From NCBI GenBank assembly GCA_965221655.1, contig OZ244906.1:992001-1056000 (forward strand): a stretch of DNA of 64,000 nt, given 5' to 3'. Positions within the stretch are counted from its first letter, which is position 1; every line of letters begins with the position of its first letter. Source of the DNA: Bin107 sp965221655. Its GTDB lineage: Bacteria > UBA8248. Shown piece after piece: positions 23,185-33,140 of the stretch. The position numbers and the translations under genes were made by a program. Below the pieces are notes generated by a model. That model was not told the origin of the DNA and ran no database searches. It was given only the letters and a program-made list of their open reading frames with translations.

Positions 23185-24210
23185 ATGGTGCTGCGCTCCG
23201 TCCTGGGCTTCTTCTCCAACGATCTCGCCATCGATCTCGGAACGGCCAACACGCTGGTCTACGTAAAGGGCAAGGGCATCGCCCTGCGCGAACCCTCCGT
23301 GGTGACGGTAGAGAAAGACACCAAGAAAGTACTCGCCGTAGGCACCGACGCGAAGGCCATGGTGGGGCGGACGCCGGAGAACATAACGGCCATCCGCCCG
23401 ATGAAGGACGGCGTGATCGCGAATTTCGAGATCACCGAGGCTATGTTGCGCTACTTCATCCAGAGGGTCCACAACCGCAAAACGTTCGTGCGTCCCCGCA
23501 TGGTGATCTGCGTGCCCTCGGGCATCACCCAGGTGGAGCGGCGTGCGGTGCGCGACAGCGCCGAGAACGCGGGCGCGCGCGAGGTCTACCTCATCGAGGA
23601 GCCGATGGCGGCGGCCCTGGGCGTGGGACTGCCCATCGAGGAGCCGGGCGGCAGCATGGTGGTGGACATCGGCGGCGGCACCACCGAGGTGGCCGTCATT
23701 TCGCTGGCGGGTATCGTCTACGCCCAGTCGGTGCGCGTGGGCGGGGACGAGATGGACGAGGCCATCATCAGCTACGTCAAGCGCAACTACAACCTGCTGG
23801 TCGGCGAGCGCACGGCGGAACAAATCAAGATGGAGGTAGGCTCGGCCTACAAGGACGAAGAGAGCAGATCGATCGAGATCAAGGGTCGCGACCTGATCGC
23901 CGCGATTCCGAAGACCGCCGTCATCACGGACGATGAGGTTCTCGAGGCCCTCTCCGATCCGCTCAACGCCATCATCGAAACGGTGCGGGGCACACTGGAG
24001 CGAACGCCCCCCGAACTCGCCGCTGACATCGTGGACAGGGGAATCGTTCTCGCCGGCGGTGGAAGCCTCTTGCGCGGACTCGACACCCGGCTCAAGGAAG
24101 AGACCAGCCTGCCCGTAACCGTGGCGGAGGATCCGCTCTCCGCCGTTGTCATGGGAACCGGCAAGGTGCTCGACGAAATCGACTTGCTCGGGAAACTGAC
24201 CGTCGTATAG
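23185..24210 (+). CDS. mreB: Rod-shape-determining actin homologue MreB
   Basis: 341 aa. The actin-fold motifs are complete: NDLAIDLGTANTLVYVKGKG (phosphate 1), the connect regions, VVDIGGGTTEVAVISLAG (phosphate 2), and LAGGGSLLRGLDTRLKEETSLPV (adenosine). MreB polymers direct lateral-wall synthesis with MreC, MreD, PBP2 and RodA, all encoded downstream. It is the first gene of the operon, 41 nt before mreC. Confidence 0.97.
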   Translation: MVLRSVLGFFSNDLAIDLGTANTLVYVKGKGIALREPSVVTVEKDTKKVLAVGTDAKAMVGRTPENITAIRPMKDGVIANFEITEAMLRYFIQRVHNRKTFVRPRMVICVPSGITQVERRAVRDSAENAGAREVYLIEEPMAAALGVGLPIEEPGGSMVVDIGGGTTEVAVISLAGIVYAQSVRVGGDEMDEAIISYVKRNYNLLVGERTAEQIKMEVGSAYKDEESRSIEIKGRDLIAAIPKTAVITDDEVLEALSDPLNAIIETVRGTLERTPPELAADIVDRGIVLAGGGSLLRGLDTRLKEETSLPVTVAEDPLSAVVMGTGKVLDEIDLLGKLTVV

Positions 24211-24251
24211 CCGAGACGCGCCCCTCTGCCCGAGAGCGAATCCCAGAAGCC

Positions 24252-25085
24252 ATGTTGCAGTTTCTCGCCGAACGCCGAAACGCACTCCCCCTCATCGGGC
24301 TGTTCGTCGTTTGCTTCACGCTCATGACACTGAGCGTACGTTTTCGCGGAAGCTCCACCTTGATGGACAAGGCGCTTCTCACCGCCGTGGGCACCGCCGT
24401 CCAAATCGCCGATGTGCCCCGCAGGTGGTCGGTCTCGGCCTGGCAACGGTTCCAGCTTCTCAAGAACGCGCAGGAAGAAAACGTAGAGCTCAAGCGCAGG
24501 CTCGAAGTCCTGCGTGCGGAGCATGTGCAAATACGGGAGCTGCGCGCGGAAATCGCGCGCCTCGAGAAACTCCTGGGAGCCTCCAGGAGTCTGACGACCC
24601 CCGTGCGCCTCGCCCGCATCGTGGCCCGCGGCGAGAGCATCTACGGCAAAGCCCTGATCGTGGACCTGGGTTCGGGCGACGGCGTGCGCAAGAACATGCC
24701 CGTCATTCACCAGGAGGGGCTGGTGGGCAGAATCTTTCGCGTGGGGCGCAACGTGAGCCAGGTGCTCACCCTGCTCGACTCGAGGAGTGCGGTGCACGTC
24801 GTGGTGCAGGGCTCACGCGCCCAGGGGGTATTCTCCACCTCCCCGGACGCGCACGGCGAGGTGCGCTACATGCCGGGAGACGCGGGCGTTCGGCAGCTCG
24901 ACCTGCTCGTCTCCTCGGGACTGGGCGGCATCTTCCCCAAGGGGCTGCCCGTGGCCCGGGTGACGCGCGTCCTCGACACGAAACAGCTTTTCCCCAAGGT
25001 TGAGGCGAAGGCGCTTGCCGATTTTACAAAACTCGAAGAAGTGATGATTTTGATGACCCAGCCACGGGAAATACCCTGGAAATGA
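24252..25085 (+). CDS. mreC: Rod-shape-determining protein MreC
   Basis: 277 aa bitopic inner-membrane protein: a membrane segment at about 14-31 (LPLIGLFVVCFTLMTLSV), a periplasmic coiled coil at about 73-115 (NAQEENVELKRRLEVLRAEH), and the paired beta-barrel domains of the family, with VRKNMPVIHQEGLVGRI and LVSSGLGGIFPKGLPVARV. It scaffolds the elongasome in the periplasm. The last four bases overlap mreD (ATGA), implying translational coupling. Confidence 0.93.
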   Translation: MLQFLAERRNALPLIGLFVVCFTLMTLSVRFRGSSTLMDKALLTAVGTAVQIADVPRRWSVSAWQRFQLLKNAQEENVELKRRLEVLRAEHVQIRELRAEIARLEKLLGASRSLTTPVRLARIVARGESIYGKALIVDLGSGDGVRKNMPVIHQEGLVGRIFRVGRNVSQVLTLLDSRSAVHVVVQGSRAQGVFSTSPDAHGEVRYMPGDAGVRQLDLLVSSGLGGIFPKGLPVARVTRVLDTKQLFPKVEAKALADFTKLEEVMILMTQPREIPWK

Positions 25086-25603
25086 ACGTTCTCTTCTACC
25101 TGATCGTCGTCTTCATCACCATCGGCTTTCACACGTCGATAGCGGATTATTTCGTGGACTGGATTTACGCCCGCCCCGACGCCGTCCTTTTGCTCATCGT
25201 CTTCCTCGGGCTGCGCCGCCGAAAAGAGACCGGGCTTGCGGGCGGGTTTTGTCTCGGCCTTTTCCAGGACGTGCTCTCGGGAGGGCTTTTGGGGCTGAAC
25301 GCCCTCGTCAAGGGCCTCGTCGGCCACTACGCGGGCGGTCTCAAAAACCGCATGACCACACACGTCGTCCTGTTCCCCTGCATGGTGGTGTTTGCCGCCT
25401 CGGTGTTCGACGTCTTCTCCCGCGCCGTGCTGATGAAGATTTTTCTGCCCGATCAGCCGCTGCCCGCCTCCTACTGGATCGAAGGCGCCAAGACCATCGG
25501 CGTCAACTTCGTCCTCACGCCCCCGGCCATGGCCCTTCTCGAGAAGATAGAAGCCAGGATGCTCGGGAACGCGGCGGGCGCACCCTACCTGGAGCGACCC
25601 TGA
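25082..25603 (+). CDS. mreD: Rod-shape-determining protein MreD
   Basis: 173 aa with about five hydrophobic segments, starting MNVLFYLIVVFITIGFHTSI. The central GLRRRKETGLAGGFCLGLFQDVLSGGLLGLNALVKGLVGHYAG is the conserved MreD region. It overlaps mreC by 4 nt and stops 1 nt before mrdA. The family is poorly conserved, so context contributes much to the call. Confidence 0.88.
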   Translation: MNVLFYLIVVFITIGFHTSIADYFVDWIYARPDAVLLLIVFLGLRRRKETGLAGGFCLGLFQDVLSGGLLGLNALVKGLVGHYAGGLKNRMTTHVVLFPCMVVFAASVFDVFSRAVLMKIFLPDQPLPASYWIEGAKTIGVNFVLTPPAMALLEKIEARMLGNAAGAPYLERP

Positions 25604-25604
25604 G

Positions 25605-27476
25605 ATGAAGGAGTGGCTCTTCAACCCCCACGTGGAGACGAGCGACGCCTTGCGCCGGCGCGTGCAATTGTTCGGCATCTTCTTCCTGCTCGTGCTGGTC
25701 GGGTTGATCTTCCGTCTCTGGAATCTCCAGGTGATCCAGGGGGAGGAGTTTCGCACCCTTTCAGAGAACAACCGCATCGCCTACCGCCTCGTGCAAAGCC
25801 GCCGGGGCACGGTGTTCGACGCGCACGGAGACCTCCTTGCGGACAACCGCGCCTCGTTCAACGTCTACATGATTCCCGAAAACGTGCGGGAGATGAAGCG
25901 CACTATCGGGCTGCTCGCCCACATCACCGAACAGCCATACCCGGAGCTCTACCGGCGGGCGCGGCGCGCGAGTCCCTTCCGCCCGTTTCTCGTCAAGGCG
26001 GACGTAAGCGCCAAGACGGTGGCCTTTCTCGAGGAAAACAAGCCCGATTACCCCGGCGTGTACGTGCAGGTGACGCCGCTTCGCCAATACCCCTCCATGG
26101 AGCAGGCGAGCCACCTGCTGGGCTACATGGGCGAGGTGAGCAACCGCCAGCTGCGCCGCCTCAAAAAGCAGAACTACCGCCAGGGAGACCTGCTGGGCAA
26201 ATACGGCGTCGAGCACACCCAGGAGAGATTCCTCCGCGGACAAAGCGGCTTCAAGCAGGTGGAGGTGGATGCCTACGGGAGGGAGCTGCACCTCGTCCGC
26301 CCCTTCGTGGAACGGCCGGGAAACGACGTCTACCTGACGATAGACCTGCGTCTCCAGAAGAAGGCGGAGGAGTTGTTCGCCGAGCACGAGGGCAGCATCG
26401 TCGTCCTCGATCCCGCGGACGGCGCCGTGCTGGCAATGGTCAGCAAGCCCTCGTTCGACCCCAATCTCTTCGCCGCGGGCATCGACGTCGAGACCTGGAA
26501 GAGTCTTTCTGGGAACCCCCTCAAGCCGCTCGAGAACCGCGCCATCCGGGGCCAATACCCCCCCGGCTCGATATTCAAGATAATCATGGCCTTCGCCACT
26601 CTGAACGAGAAAATCCTCCCCGCCGAGAAGAAGGTGCTCTGCCACGGCTCTTTCCGGCTGCGCCAACAGGTGTTTACCGACTGGAAGGAGGGAGGCCACG
26701 GCCCGGTGGACCTCAAACAATCCCTGGCCCAAAGCTGCGACGTCTACTATTACAAGGCGGGCGACAAACTCGGTATCGAGAAGATAGCCCGCTACGCGCG
26801 CATGTTCGGCATGGGTGCGTCCACGGGTTTCGCCCCCTTCGAGAAGGGGGGGCTCGTCCCCTCCGACGCCTGGAAACGCCGCCGGTTCGGAGAAAAATGG
26901 CACCACGGCGAGACCATCAGCGTGGCCATCGGCCAGGGCTTCAACCTCATCACGCCCCTGCAGGCCGCGAACCTCATGGCCACGGTGGCGAACGGCGGGA
27001 ACCTCTGGAAACCCTACGTCGTGCGCAAGGTGCTCGACCCGCGGGGCAAGACGCTCTTCGAGGCCAAACCGCGCCTCATGCGCAAGATTCCCATCTCGCA
27101 GGAGATTTTTCGCCAGGTGCGCGAGGGACTGAAAGAAGTCGTACACGGCGCGAAGGGTACGGCGAGGCACGCGAAGCTGCCGGGCGTCGTCGTGGCGGGC
27201 AAGACGGGCACCGCCCAGACGGTGGGTCTCAAGTTCACGGGCCGCAAGCGAAAGCCCGAGGAGTTGCCGCGCAAGTTTCGGGATCACGGTTGGTTCGTGG
27301 CGTTCGCCCCGTATGAGGACCCCGTCATCGCCCTCGCCATTCTGGGCGAGCACGCGGGAAGGCCGGGGGGGTTCTTCGCCCACTACGCACGCGAGCTCAT
27401 CGCCTCCTATCTCTCGGACCGGGAAAAGAAAACCCTCGCCTCGAACGCAGGCGTAACGACCGGAGGGCGCAGATGA
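25605..27476 (+). CDS. mrdA: Penicillin-binding protein 2 (elongasome transpeptidase)
   Basis: 623 aa class B PBP. A membrane anchor lies at about 25-45 (LFGIFFLLVLVGLIF), followed by the pedestal (RLVQSRRGTVFDAHGDLLADNRASF) and the transpeptidase domain with the serine motif S322xxK325 in PPGSIFK, the second motif SCD in AQSCDVYYY, and K533TG in AGKTGTAQT. It cross-links lateral-wall peptidoglycan together with RodA. It overlaps rodA by 4 nt (ATGA). Confidence 0.95.
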   Translation: MKEWLFNPHVETSDALRRRVQLFGIFFLLVLVGLIFRLWNLQVIQGEEFRTLSENNRIAYRLVQSRRGTVFDAHGDLLADNRASFNVYMIPENVREMKRTIGLLAHITEQPYPELYRRARRASPFRPFLVKADVSAKTVAFLEENKPDYPGVYVQVTPLRQYPSMEQASHLLGYMGEVSNRQLRRLKKQNYRQGDLLGKYGVEHTQERFLRGQSGFKQVEVDAYGRELHLVRPFVERPGNDVYLTIDLRLQKKAEELFAEHEGSIVVLDPADGAVLAMVSKPSFDPNLFAAGIDVETWKSLSGNPLKPLENRAIRGQYPPGSIFKIIMAFATLNEKILPAEKKVLCHGSFRLRQQVFTDWKEGGHGPVDLKQSLAQSCDVYYYKAGDKLGIEKIARYARMFGMGASTGFAPFEKGGLVPSDAWKRRRFGEKWHHGETISVAIGQGFNLITPLQAANLMATVANGGNLWKPYVVRKVLDPRGKTLFEAKPRLMRKIPISQEIFRQVREGLKEVVHGAKGTARHAKLPGVVVAGKTGTAQTVGLKFTGRKRKPEELPRKFRDHGWFVAFAPYEDPVIALAILGEHAGRPGGFFAHYARELIASYLSDREKKTLASNAGVTTGGRR

Positions 27477-28615
27477 GAGACTTCGCTCTCCAGGAATCCT
27501 CCCCCGTCATCTCCGCTGTCGCGCGGGTGGATTGGGCACTCGTTCTCTCCACGCTCGCCCTGTGTCTGATAGGCGTGTTCATGATCTACAGCGCCATCCA
27601 TTCGCACCCCGTCTTGCTCGAAAGAGCCCTGCACGTGAAACAGGCAATCTGGCTCTCCATCGGCGCAGGCTGCCTTGTCTGCGTCCTGTTGATCGATTAC
27701 CACTTCTTCACGCGCTGGGCATATCTTTTCTACGGCCTGCTCCTCGCCCTGCTCGTCGCCGTCCTGGTCTCGGGAGAGGTGGTCTACGGCGCACAGCGCT
27801 GGCTCGCCTTCGGCCCCCTGCGTCTGCAACCCTCCGAATTCGCACGCCTGGCGGTCATTCTCGCCCTCGCAAAATGCTTCGGCGCGCGCGAGGAAGAAGC
27901 CCCCATGGGCTTCAAGGATCTCCTGCTGCCCCTCGCCCTTACAATCGCGCCCGTGTTGCTAATCGTCAGACAACCAGACCTCGGCACCGGCTTCACCCTC
28001 CTCCTCATCGCGGGCGCCATGTTCCTCGTCGTCGGCATCAGGAGAAGGGTGCTCCTCACCCTGGGGGGTCTGGCGATCGCCTGCGCGCCGCTGGGCTGGT
28101 TCATGCTCAAGGACTACCAGCGCCGCCGCATCCTGACGCTCTTCAACCCCGACGCCGACCCCCTCGGGGCGGGCTACCAGAACATGCAGAGCATCATCGC
28201 TGTGGGCAGCGGGGAAATCTGGGGCAAGGGTCTCCTGCAGGGCACCCAGAGCAGGCTCCACTTCTTGCCGGAGAAGCACACCGACTTCATCTTCTCGGTG
28301 CTCAGCGAGGAGATGGGGTTCATCGGCGGGGTGGTGGTGTTGTTTCTTTTCGCCGTCTTCATCCAGCGGTGCCTGAGCGCCGCGCGCGGCGCCGCGGACA
28401 AGGAGGGCACGCTGGTCGCCGTGGGCATCGCCACGGCGTTTTTTCTCTACACCGTCTTCAACGTAGGGATGACGCTGGGGCTGATGCCCATCGTCGGCAT
28501 CCCCCTCCCGCTGGTGAGCTACGGTGGCAGCGCCTCGGTTTCCTCGCTCATCGCCATCGCCCTGGTGCTGAACGTCCACATGCGGCGAAAGAGTTTCGGC
28601 CCCCTCTCGGGTTAG
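27473..28615 (+). CDS. rodA: Peptidoglycan glycosyltransferase RodA (SEDS family)
   Basis: 380 aa polytopic membrane protein. SEDS features include YGAQRWLAFGPLRLQPSEFARL, IVRQPDLGTGFTLLLI, QSRLHFLPEKHTDFIFSVLSEEMGFIGG and the C-terminal GIPLPLVSYGGSASVSSLIAIA. The aspartate of PEKHTDFIFS is the usual catalytic or essential position. It polymerises lipid II for the elongasome and partners PBP2 encoded just upstream. The stop codon is immediately adjacent to the end of the convergent sulfatase gene. Confidence 0.95.
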   Translation: MRDFALQESSPVISAVARVDWALVLSTLALCLIGVFMIYSAIHSHPVLLERALHVKQAIWLSIGAGCLVCVLLIDYHFFTRWAYLFYGLLLALLVAVLVSGEVVYGAQRWLAFGPLRLQPSEFARLAVILALAKCFGAREEEAPMGFKDLLLPLALTIAPVLLIVRQPDLGTGFTLLLIAGAMFLVVGIRRRVLLTLGGLAIACAPLGWFMLKDYQRRRILTLFNPDADPLGAGYQNMQSIIAVGSGEIWGKGLLQGTQSRLHFLPEKHTDFIFSVLSEEMGFIGGVVVLFLFAVFIQRCLSAARGAADKEGTLVAVGIATAFFLYTVFNVGMTLGLMPIVGIPLPLVSYGGSASVSSLIAIALVLNVHMRRKSFGPLSG

Positions 28616-30088
28616 TCAGGCCTTCTCCTCCCCGTATTCCTGCTCCCCGGGCGGCGGAGAGGCGAAGCTGTTGCCGATGGCGATGACGGCCTCGCGCCCT
28701 CCGTGCTGCTCCACCAGCGCGGCCTGCTCGGCCTTGGCCCGACGATCCACCGCCTCAGGGTCGACCACGCGGTGCAGGCGCGCGCGCATATCTTCGAGAA
28801 CGGAGCGGTGCGCGGGGCTTCCGGCGAGGTCGCGGCGCTCCTCGGGGTCGGCTTCGAGGTCAAAGAGTTCGGGGTCGTGTCCCACGTAGTGGATATATTT
28901 GTATCGCCCCCGGCGGAGCATGAACAGTCCCGTCCTGGCGCCCAGGGCGTGGAATTCGCTAAAAATCTCGCGCTCGGGCGCATCGGACGCGGCGGCGACG
29001 CCGAACAGCGAGTCGCCGTGGAGGCGGGCCGCCTCCCCCTCTTCGAGAACGCCCGCGCAGTCCAGCGCCGTCGGGTAGAGATCAACCAGCGAGACCGGCG
29101 TGCGCGACACTTTGCCGGCAGGCACGTCCGGCCCCGCCACGATGAGCGGCACGGCCACCGACTCCTCATACATGGTGGATTTTCCCCACAGGCCGCGCTC
29201 GCCCAGGTTGTCCCCGTGATCGCTGGCGAAGACGATGCGGGTGTTTTCTGCAAAACCCGCTTCCTCCAGGGTGCGGAGAATTTTGCCGACGTTCGCGTCC
29301 ACGTAGCTGATCATGGCGAAGTAGGAGGCGAGCGCCACGCGGCGCCTGTGTTCGTCGAAATAGACGTCGTAGGGCGCGCATTCGTGCAGGGCGGCAATCC
29401 AGGGGTGCCAGTCGTAGCCCCCCGAGGGATGCGGAGTGGGAAGCGGCACGTCCTCGAGCGGGTATTGCGCATAAAACTCCGGCGGGCCGATGAAGGGAAA
29501 ATGCGGGCACGTGAGCGAGACGAACAGCGCCCAGGGACGCTCCCCGTGCCCGGGCGCCTCGCGCGCGAGCCAGTCGCAAGCCGCTTCGGTCACCTGCGCG
29601 TCGTAGGTGATGTACTTCGAATCCCCCGGCCCGATACGCTCGGCCATCCACTCGGGGTGCCTTCTCGGCGGCAGGCCCTTCTCGTCGCGAATCGCGCTGA
29701 AAACGTCGCCGCGCCCGCCCTTGGGCAGATGCAGGGGGATGATTTGCTGGTCAAAGCCGACCGGGACGTCGGCGTTTCGGTAATGCAGCTTTCCGACCGA
29801 GGCGGTGCGCACGCCGTGCTCCTGAAGGCGGTGCCCCCAGCTGGGCGGCTCTCCCTCGTAGGGGTGCGCGTTGTCCCACGCACTGATTTCGTGAACGTAT
29901 CTGCCCGTGGCGAAGCTCGCGCGCGCGGGCACGCAGATGGGGCAGTTCGTGTATGCGCTCGCAAAGCGGGTGCCCGAGGCCGCCAGCGCGTCGAGGTGCG
30001 GCGTCTTCACGAGGGGGTGGCCGTAACACCCCAGCACATTCTGGGTGTGCTCGTCGTCCATCAGCAGAAGAAAGTTCATCGGTTCCAT
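28616..30088 (-). CDS. Sulfatase family protein (formylglycine type)
   Basis: 490 aa from the ATG at 30088, with GAGGAG eight bases upstream; the frame extends further but without a better site. The sulfatase signature C-x-P-x-R is present as C52-V-P-A-R56 in CPICVPARASFATGRY, so the cysteine can be converted to formylglycine. Metal-binding aspartates are in FLLLMDDEHTQNVLG and in VFASDHGDNLGERGLWGKS. There is no signal peptide, so a cytoplasmic role (for example choline-sulfatase or phosphonate/phosphodiester hydrolase-like) is likely. No formylglycine-generating enzyme is in the window. Confidence 0.88.
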   Translation of the reverse strand: MEPMNFLLLMDDEHTQNVLGCYGHPLVKTPHLDALAASGTRFASAYTNCPICVPARASFATGRYVHEISAWDNAHPYEGEPPSWGHRLQEHGVRTASVGKLHYRNADVPVGFDQQIIPLHLPKGGRGDVFSAIRDEKGLPPRRHPEWMAERIGPGDSKYITYDAQVTEAACDWLAREAPGHGERPWALFVSLTCPHFPFIGPPEFYAQYPLEDVPLPTPHPSGGYDWHPWIAALHECAPYDVYFDEHRRRVALASYFAMISYVDANVGKILRTLEEAGFAENTRIVFASDHGDNLGERGLWGKSTMYEESVAVPLIVAGPDVPAGKVSRTPVSLVDLYPTALDCAGVLEEGEAARLHGDSLFGVAAASDAPEREIFSEFHALGARTGLFMLRRGRYKYIHYVGHDPELFDLEADPEERRDLAGSPAHRSVLEDMRARLHRVVDPEAVDRRAKAEQAALVEQHGGREAVIAIGNSFASPPPGEQEYGEEKA

Positions 30089-30197
30089 GCACGCGACTCC
30101 TCGAATCCGCCACAATTCACGCGAAAACACCCAAGTGCGCCCCACTCCCCCACCATACGGGAATCCGCCTCATGAGACGAGGGCTGTGCGCCCGCGG

Positions 30198-30227
30198 TTG
30201 CTTTATTCGTTCTCATGAATGTAACAT
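30198..30227 (+). promoter_or_regulatory. Promoter of the radical SAM-rng operon
   Basis: TTGCTT (30198-30203) and TAACAT (30222-30227) are spaced by 18 nt in the divergent gap between the sulfatase and radical SAM genes, about 105 nt upstream of the start. Confidence 0.35.
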
Positions 30228-30332
30228 CAAACGTCAGCCCCTGGTCGAAAGCAGTCCGGGTGCGGCGACGAACGCGAAACGAAAACTTACGCCCCTCTGC
30301 ATGAGCCGAGAGGCTTGAACGGATTGAAGACA

Positions 30333-33140
30333 ATGAAACTAGACTACGCACGGGACGTTTTTCCATTCGTGCAGAAGCCCTCGCGCTATCTGGGCAACGA
30401 GATCAACGCGATCCGCAAGGATCTCGGGCGCGTGCGCACCCGCGTGGCCCTCGCCTTCCCGGATACCTACGAAGTCGGCATGTCGCACAACGGCATCCGC
30501 ATCCTCTACCATTTGCTGAACGAGGACGAGAACGTCGCCGCCGAGCGCGTGTTTTTGCCCTGGAGCGACTTCGAGACCATTCTGCGGAGCAAGAACGCCC
30601 CGCTCGCCACCCTCGAGAGCAGGACGCCCGTGCGGGAATTTCACGTGCTGGGCGTATCGCTCCTCTACGAGCTCGCGGCGAGCAACGTCGTTTTGCTCCT
30701 CGATCTGGCGGGCATCCCCCGACGCGCCGTCCACAGGAGTCGAAGCGACCCCCTCGTCATCGCGGGCGGCCCGGTTACGTTCAACGTCGAGCCGATGGCG
30801 CCGTTTTTCGACGCCGTGGCCCTGGGCGACGGGGAGGAGCTCTTCCCCGAGGTCATCGAAGTACACCAACGCTGGCGCGAGACGAACGAGCCCAGAGAGA
30901 GCCTACTCGAAAGGCTCGAGGAGATAGACGGCGTCTATGTGCCCAGCCGCTACGTCGTCGAGCATGCGCCCGACGGCGAGGTGCGCGAATTTCGCCACGC
31001 GAGCGGCCACAAAGAACCCGTGCTCGCGCGCGTGCTCGAAGACCTCAACCACTCGCCCCACCCCACGCGGCCCATCGTCCCCTACACCCAGGTCGTCCAC
31101 GACAGGGTTACGCTCGAGGTGCAGCGCGGCTGCACGCGAGGGTGCCGCTTCTGCCACGCGGGCATGGTCTACCGCCCCGTTCGGGACAGGGACCCCCAGC
31201 GCGTGCTCGAACTCGCCGAGGAGTCGCTGCACAACACGGGGTATGAGGAAATCAGCCTCTCCTCGCTGTGCATCGCGGACTACCAGCCGCTCAAGGGTCT
31301 CGTGCCCCGCATGATGGAGCGCCTCGCCCCCATGCAGACCTCCATTTCGCTGCCCTCGCTGCGCGTCGGCGCGATGAGTCCGGACCTCCTCGCCCAAATC
31401 GCGCGCGTACGGCGTACGGGCTTCACCCTGGTGCCCGAGGCGGGCAGCGAGCGTCTGCGCAACGTCATCAACAAGGTGCTGACCGAGGCCGACCTCAGGC
31501 GCAACCTCCAGGATATTCTCGACACCGGCTGGCCGGGGGTGAAGTTCTACTTCATGCTCGGGCTGCCCACCGAGAATTTCGACGACCTGCGCGAGATGGC
31601 GGAGATGCTCATGTCCTGCATGAAGATGCGCTCGCGCGAGACGGGCGAGCCGTTTCGCTTCATCAACGTGAGCCTCTCCACCTTCGTGCCCAAGCCGCAC
31701 ACGCCGTTCCAGTGGTTTCCCCAGAACACACAGCAGGAGATTCGGGAAAAGCTGGACTTCATCAAACGCTCGGTGCCCGACAGGCGCATCAAGCTCCACT
31801 GGTCGAACCCGCAGCACAGCTTTCTCGAGGCCGTCGTCTCCAAGGGCGACCGCCGCCAGGCGGACGTTATCGAAACGGCGGTGGACTCCGGATGCAAGTT
31901 CGACGGCTGGATGGAGTTTTTCGACTACGAGAAGTGGATGGCGGCCTTCGCCGCCCACGGTCTGGACCCGGAGTGGTACGCCTACCGCGAAATCGCCGAA
32001 GACTCCCCCCTGCCCTGGGATCACCTCGACTGCGGCGTCACCAAGGAATACCAGCTTGCCGACTGGAAGCGCTCCCTACGCGAGGTGACCATCGGCGACT
32101 GCCGCTACGAAGCCTGTGGGCAATGCGGCATTCTGGACAAATACAAGGGCATCAAATACCACTACGAAAAACCCATGCCGCAACCGAAGAACCCTCTGCT
32201 GCCCCTCTTGGGCGCGGGTACTCCTCCCCAGGCGGCAGAGCTGCCTCCGGGCCGCGACGTCGCCCCCCCGGAGCCCGTGGAGCTCGCCATCGCCAAGGCG
32301 CAGCCCCCACCCAAACCCAAAAAGAAAACGCGGCAAAGACGCCCGAAGAACGTCGCCCACGAGTCGGGACCCGTGCCCGTGGGCTTCGAGGATGCCCACG
32401 ACGACAACCCCGGCCTCGCCGAGGCGCAGCCCGACGCTCCCGTGCGGAAATTTCGCTTCGTCTACGAAAAAGCGGGCGACCTGCGCTTCCTGAGCCATCT
32501 CGAGGTGCTCAGAACCTTCATCCGCGCGATTCAGAGGGCGGGCTATCGCCTCGAACACTCGCGGGGCTTCAACCCGCATCCCAAAATCGTTTTCTCCCAA
32601 GCCTTGCCCGTGGGGGTGGAGAGCCAGGCGGAGGTGGTGGATTTCGCACTCCTCGAGACCAGAGGGCCGATTCGGGTGGGCGACTTGTTCCGCAACCTCA
32701 AGCGCGAGCTCCCCGCCGGCCTCAAACCCCGCGCGGGCTGGCGCATCGAGGGCAAAGCGCCTTCCTCAGCCAACGCCCTGCGCGCGGCAACGTATGAGGT
32801 CTCCCTCCTGCGACGCGACGCGCCCGAGGTGGATTTTGCGGCCGCGATAGAGGAATTCATGAACGAAGAACACATAGAGATAACGCGCGAGCACAAAGGG
32901 CGCATCAAACGCTTCGACGCACGGCGCGCCGTTGCGGATTTCGCACTGGCCTCCGCCGAGGCGGACGCCGTGCGCGTGCGCTTGACGCTGCGGCACGACG
33001 AGGGCATCAAGCCCAAGGTCACCGAGATACTCGCCCGATGCTTCGGCCTCTCTCCCGAGGGATGCCTGCGCGCCCGCGTTCGAAAAACCGCCGTCCACTG
33101 GAGAACGGGAGCTACCCCCGCAATACGACATGCCGTCTGA
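30333..33140 (+). CDS. B12-binding-like radical SAM protein fused to DUF2344 (TIGR03960/TIGR03936 type)
   Basis: 935 aa from the ATG at 30333; upstream TTG codons in frame lack a usable ribosome binding site. The N-terminal ~200 residues resemble a B12-binding-like domain (FPDTYEVGMSHNGIRILYHLL). The radical SAM cluster is CTRGCRFC near 266-273. After a lysine/proline-rich linker (about 610-680) comes the DUF2344 domain (KFRFVYEKAGDLRFLSHLEVLRTF ... RGFNPHPKI). The function is unknown. It overlaps the rng gene by 11 nt, an association seen in many Gram-negative bacteria, which hints at a role in RNA or ribosome modification; that is inference. Confidence 0.87.
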   Translation: MKLDYARDVFPFVQKPSRYLGNEINAIRKDLGRVRTRVALAFPDTYEVGMSHNGIRILYHLLNEDENVAAERVFLPWSDFETILRSKNAPLATLESRTPVREFHVLGVSLLYELAASNVVLLLDLAGIPRRAVHRSRSDPLVIAGGPVTFNVEPMAPFFDAVALGDGEELFPEVIEVHQRWRETNEPRESLLERLEEIDGVYVPSRYVVEHAPDGEVREFRHASGHKEPVLARVLEDLNHSPHPTRPIVPYTQVVHDRVTLEVQRGCTRGCRFCHAGMVYRPVRDRDPQRVLELAEESLHNTGYEEISLSSLCIADYQPLKGLVPRMMERLAPMQTSISLPSLRVGAMSPDLLAQIARVRRTGFTLVPEAGSERLRNVINKVLTEADLRRNLQDILDTGWPGVKFYFMLGLPTENFDDLREMAEMLMSCMKMRSRETGEPFRFINVSLSTFVPKPHTPFQWFPQNTQQEIREKLDFIKRSVPDRRIKLHWSNPQHSFLEAVVSKGDRRQADVIETAVDSGCKFDGWMEFFDYEKWMAAFAAHGLDPEWYAYREIAEDSPLPWDHLDCGVTKEYQLADWKRSLREVTIGDCRYEACGQCGILDKYKGIKYHYEKPMPQPKNPLLPLLGAGTPPQAAELPPGRDVAPPEPVELAIAKAQPPPKPKKKTRQRRPKNVAHESGPVPVGFEDAHDDNPGLAEAQPDAPVRKFRFVYEKAGDLRFLSHLEVLRTFIRAIQRAGYRLEHSRGFNPHPKIVFSQALPVGVESQAEVVDFALLETRGPIRVGDLFRNLKRELPAGLKPRAGWRIEGKAPSSANALRAATYEVSLLRRDAPEVDFAAAIEEFMNEEHIEITREHKGRIKRFDARRAVADFALASAEADAVRVRLTLRHDEGIKPKVTEILARCFGLSPEGCLRARVRKTAVHWRTGATPAIRHAV

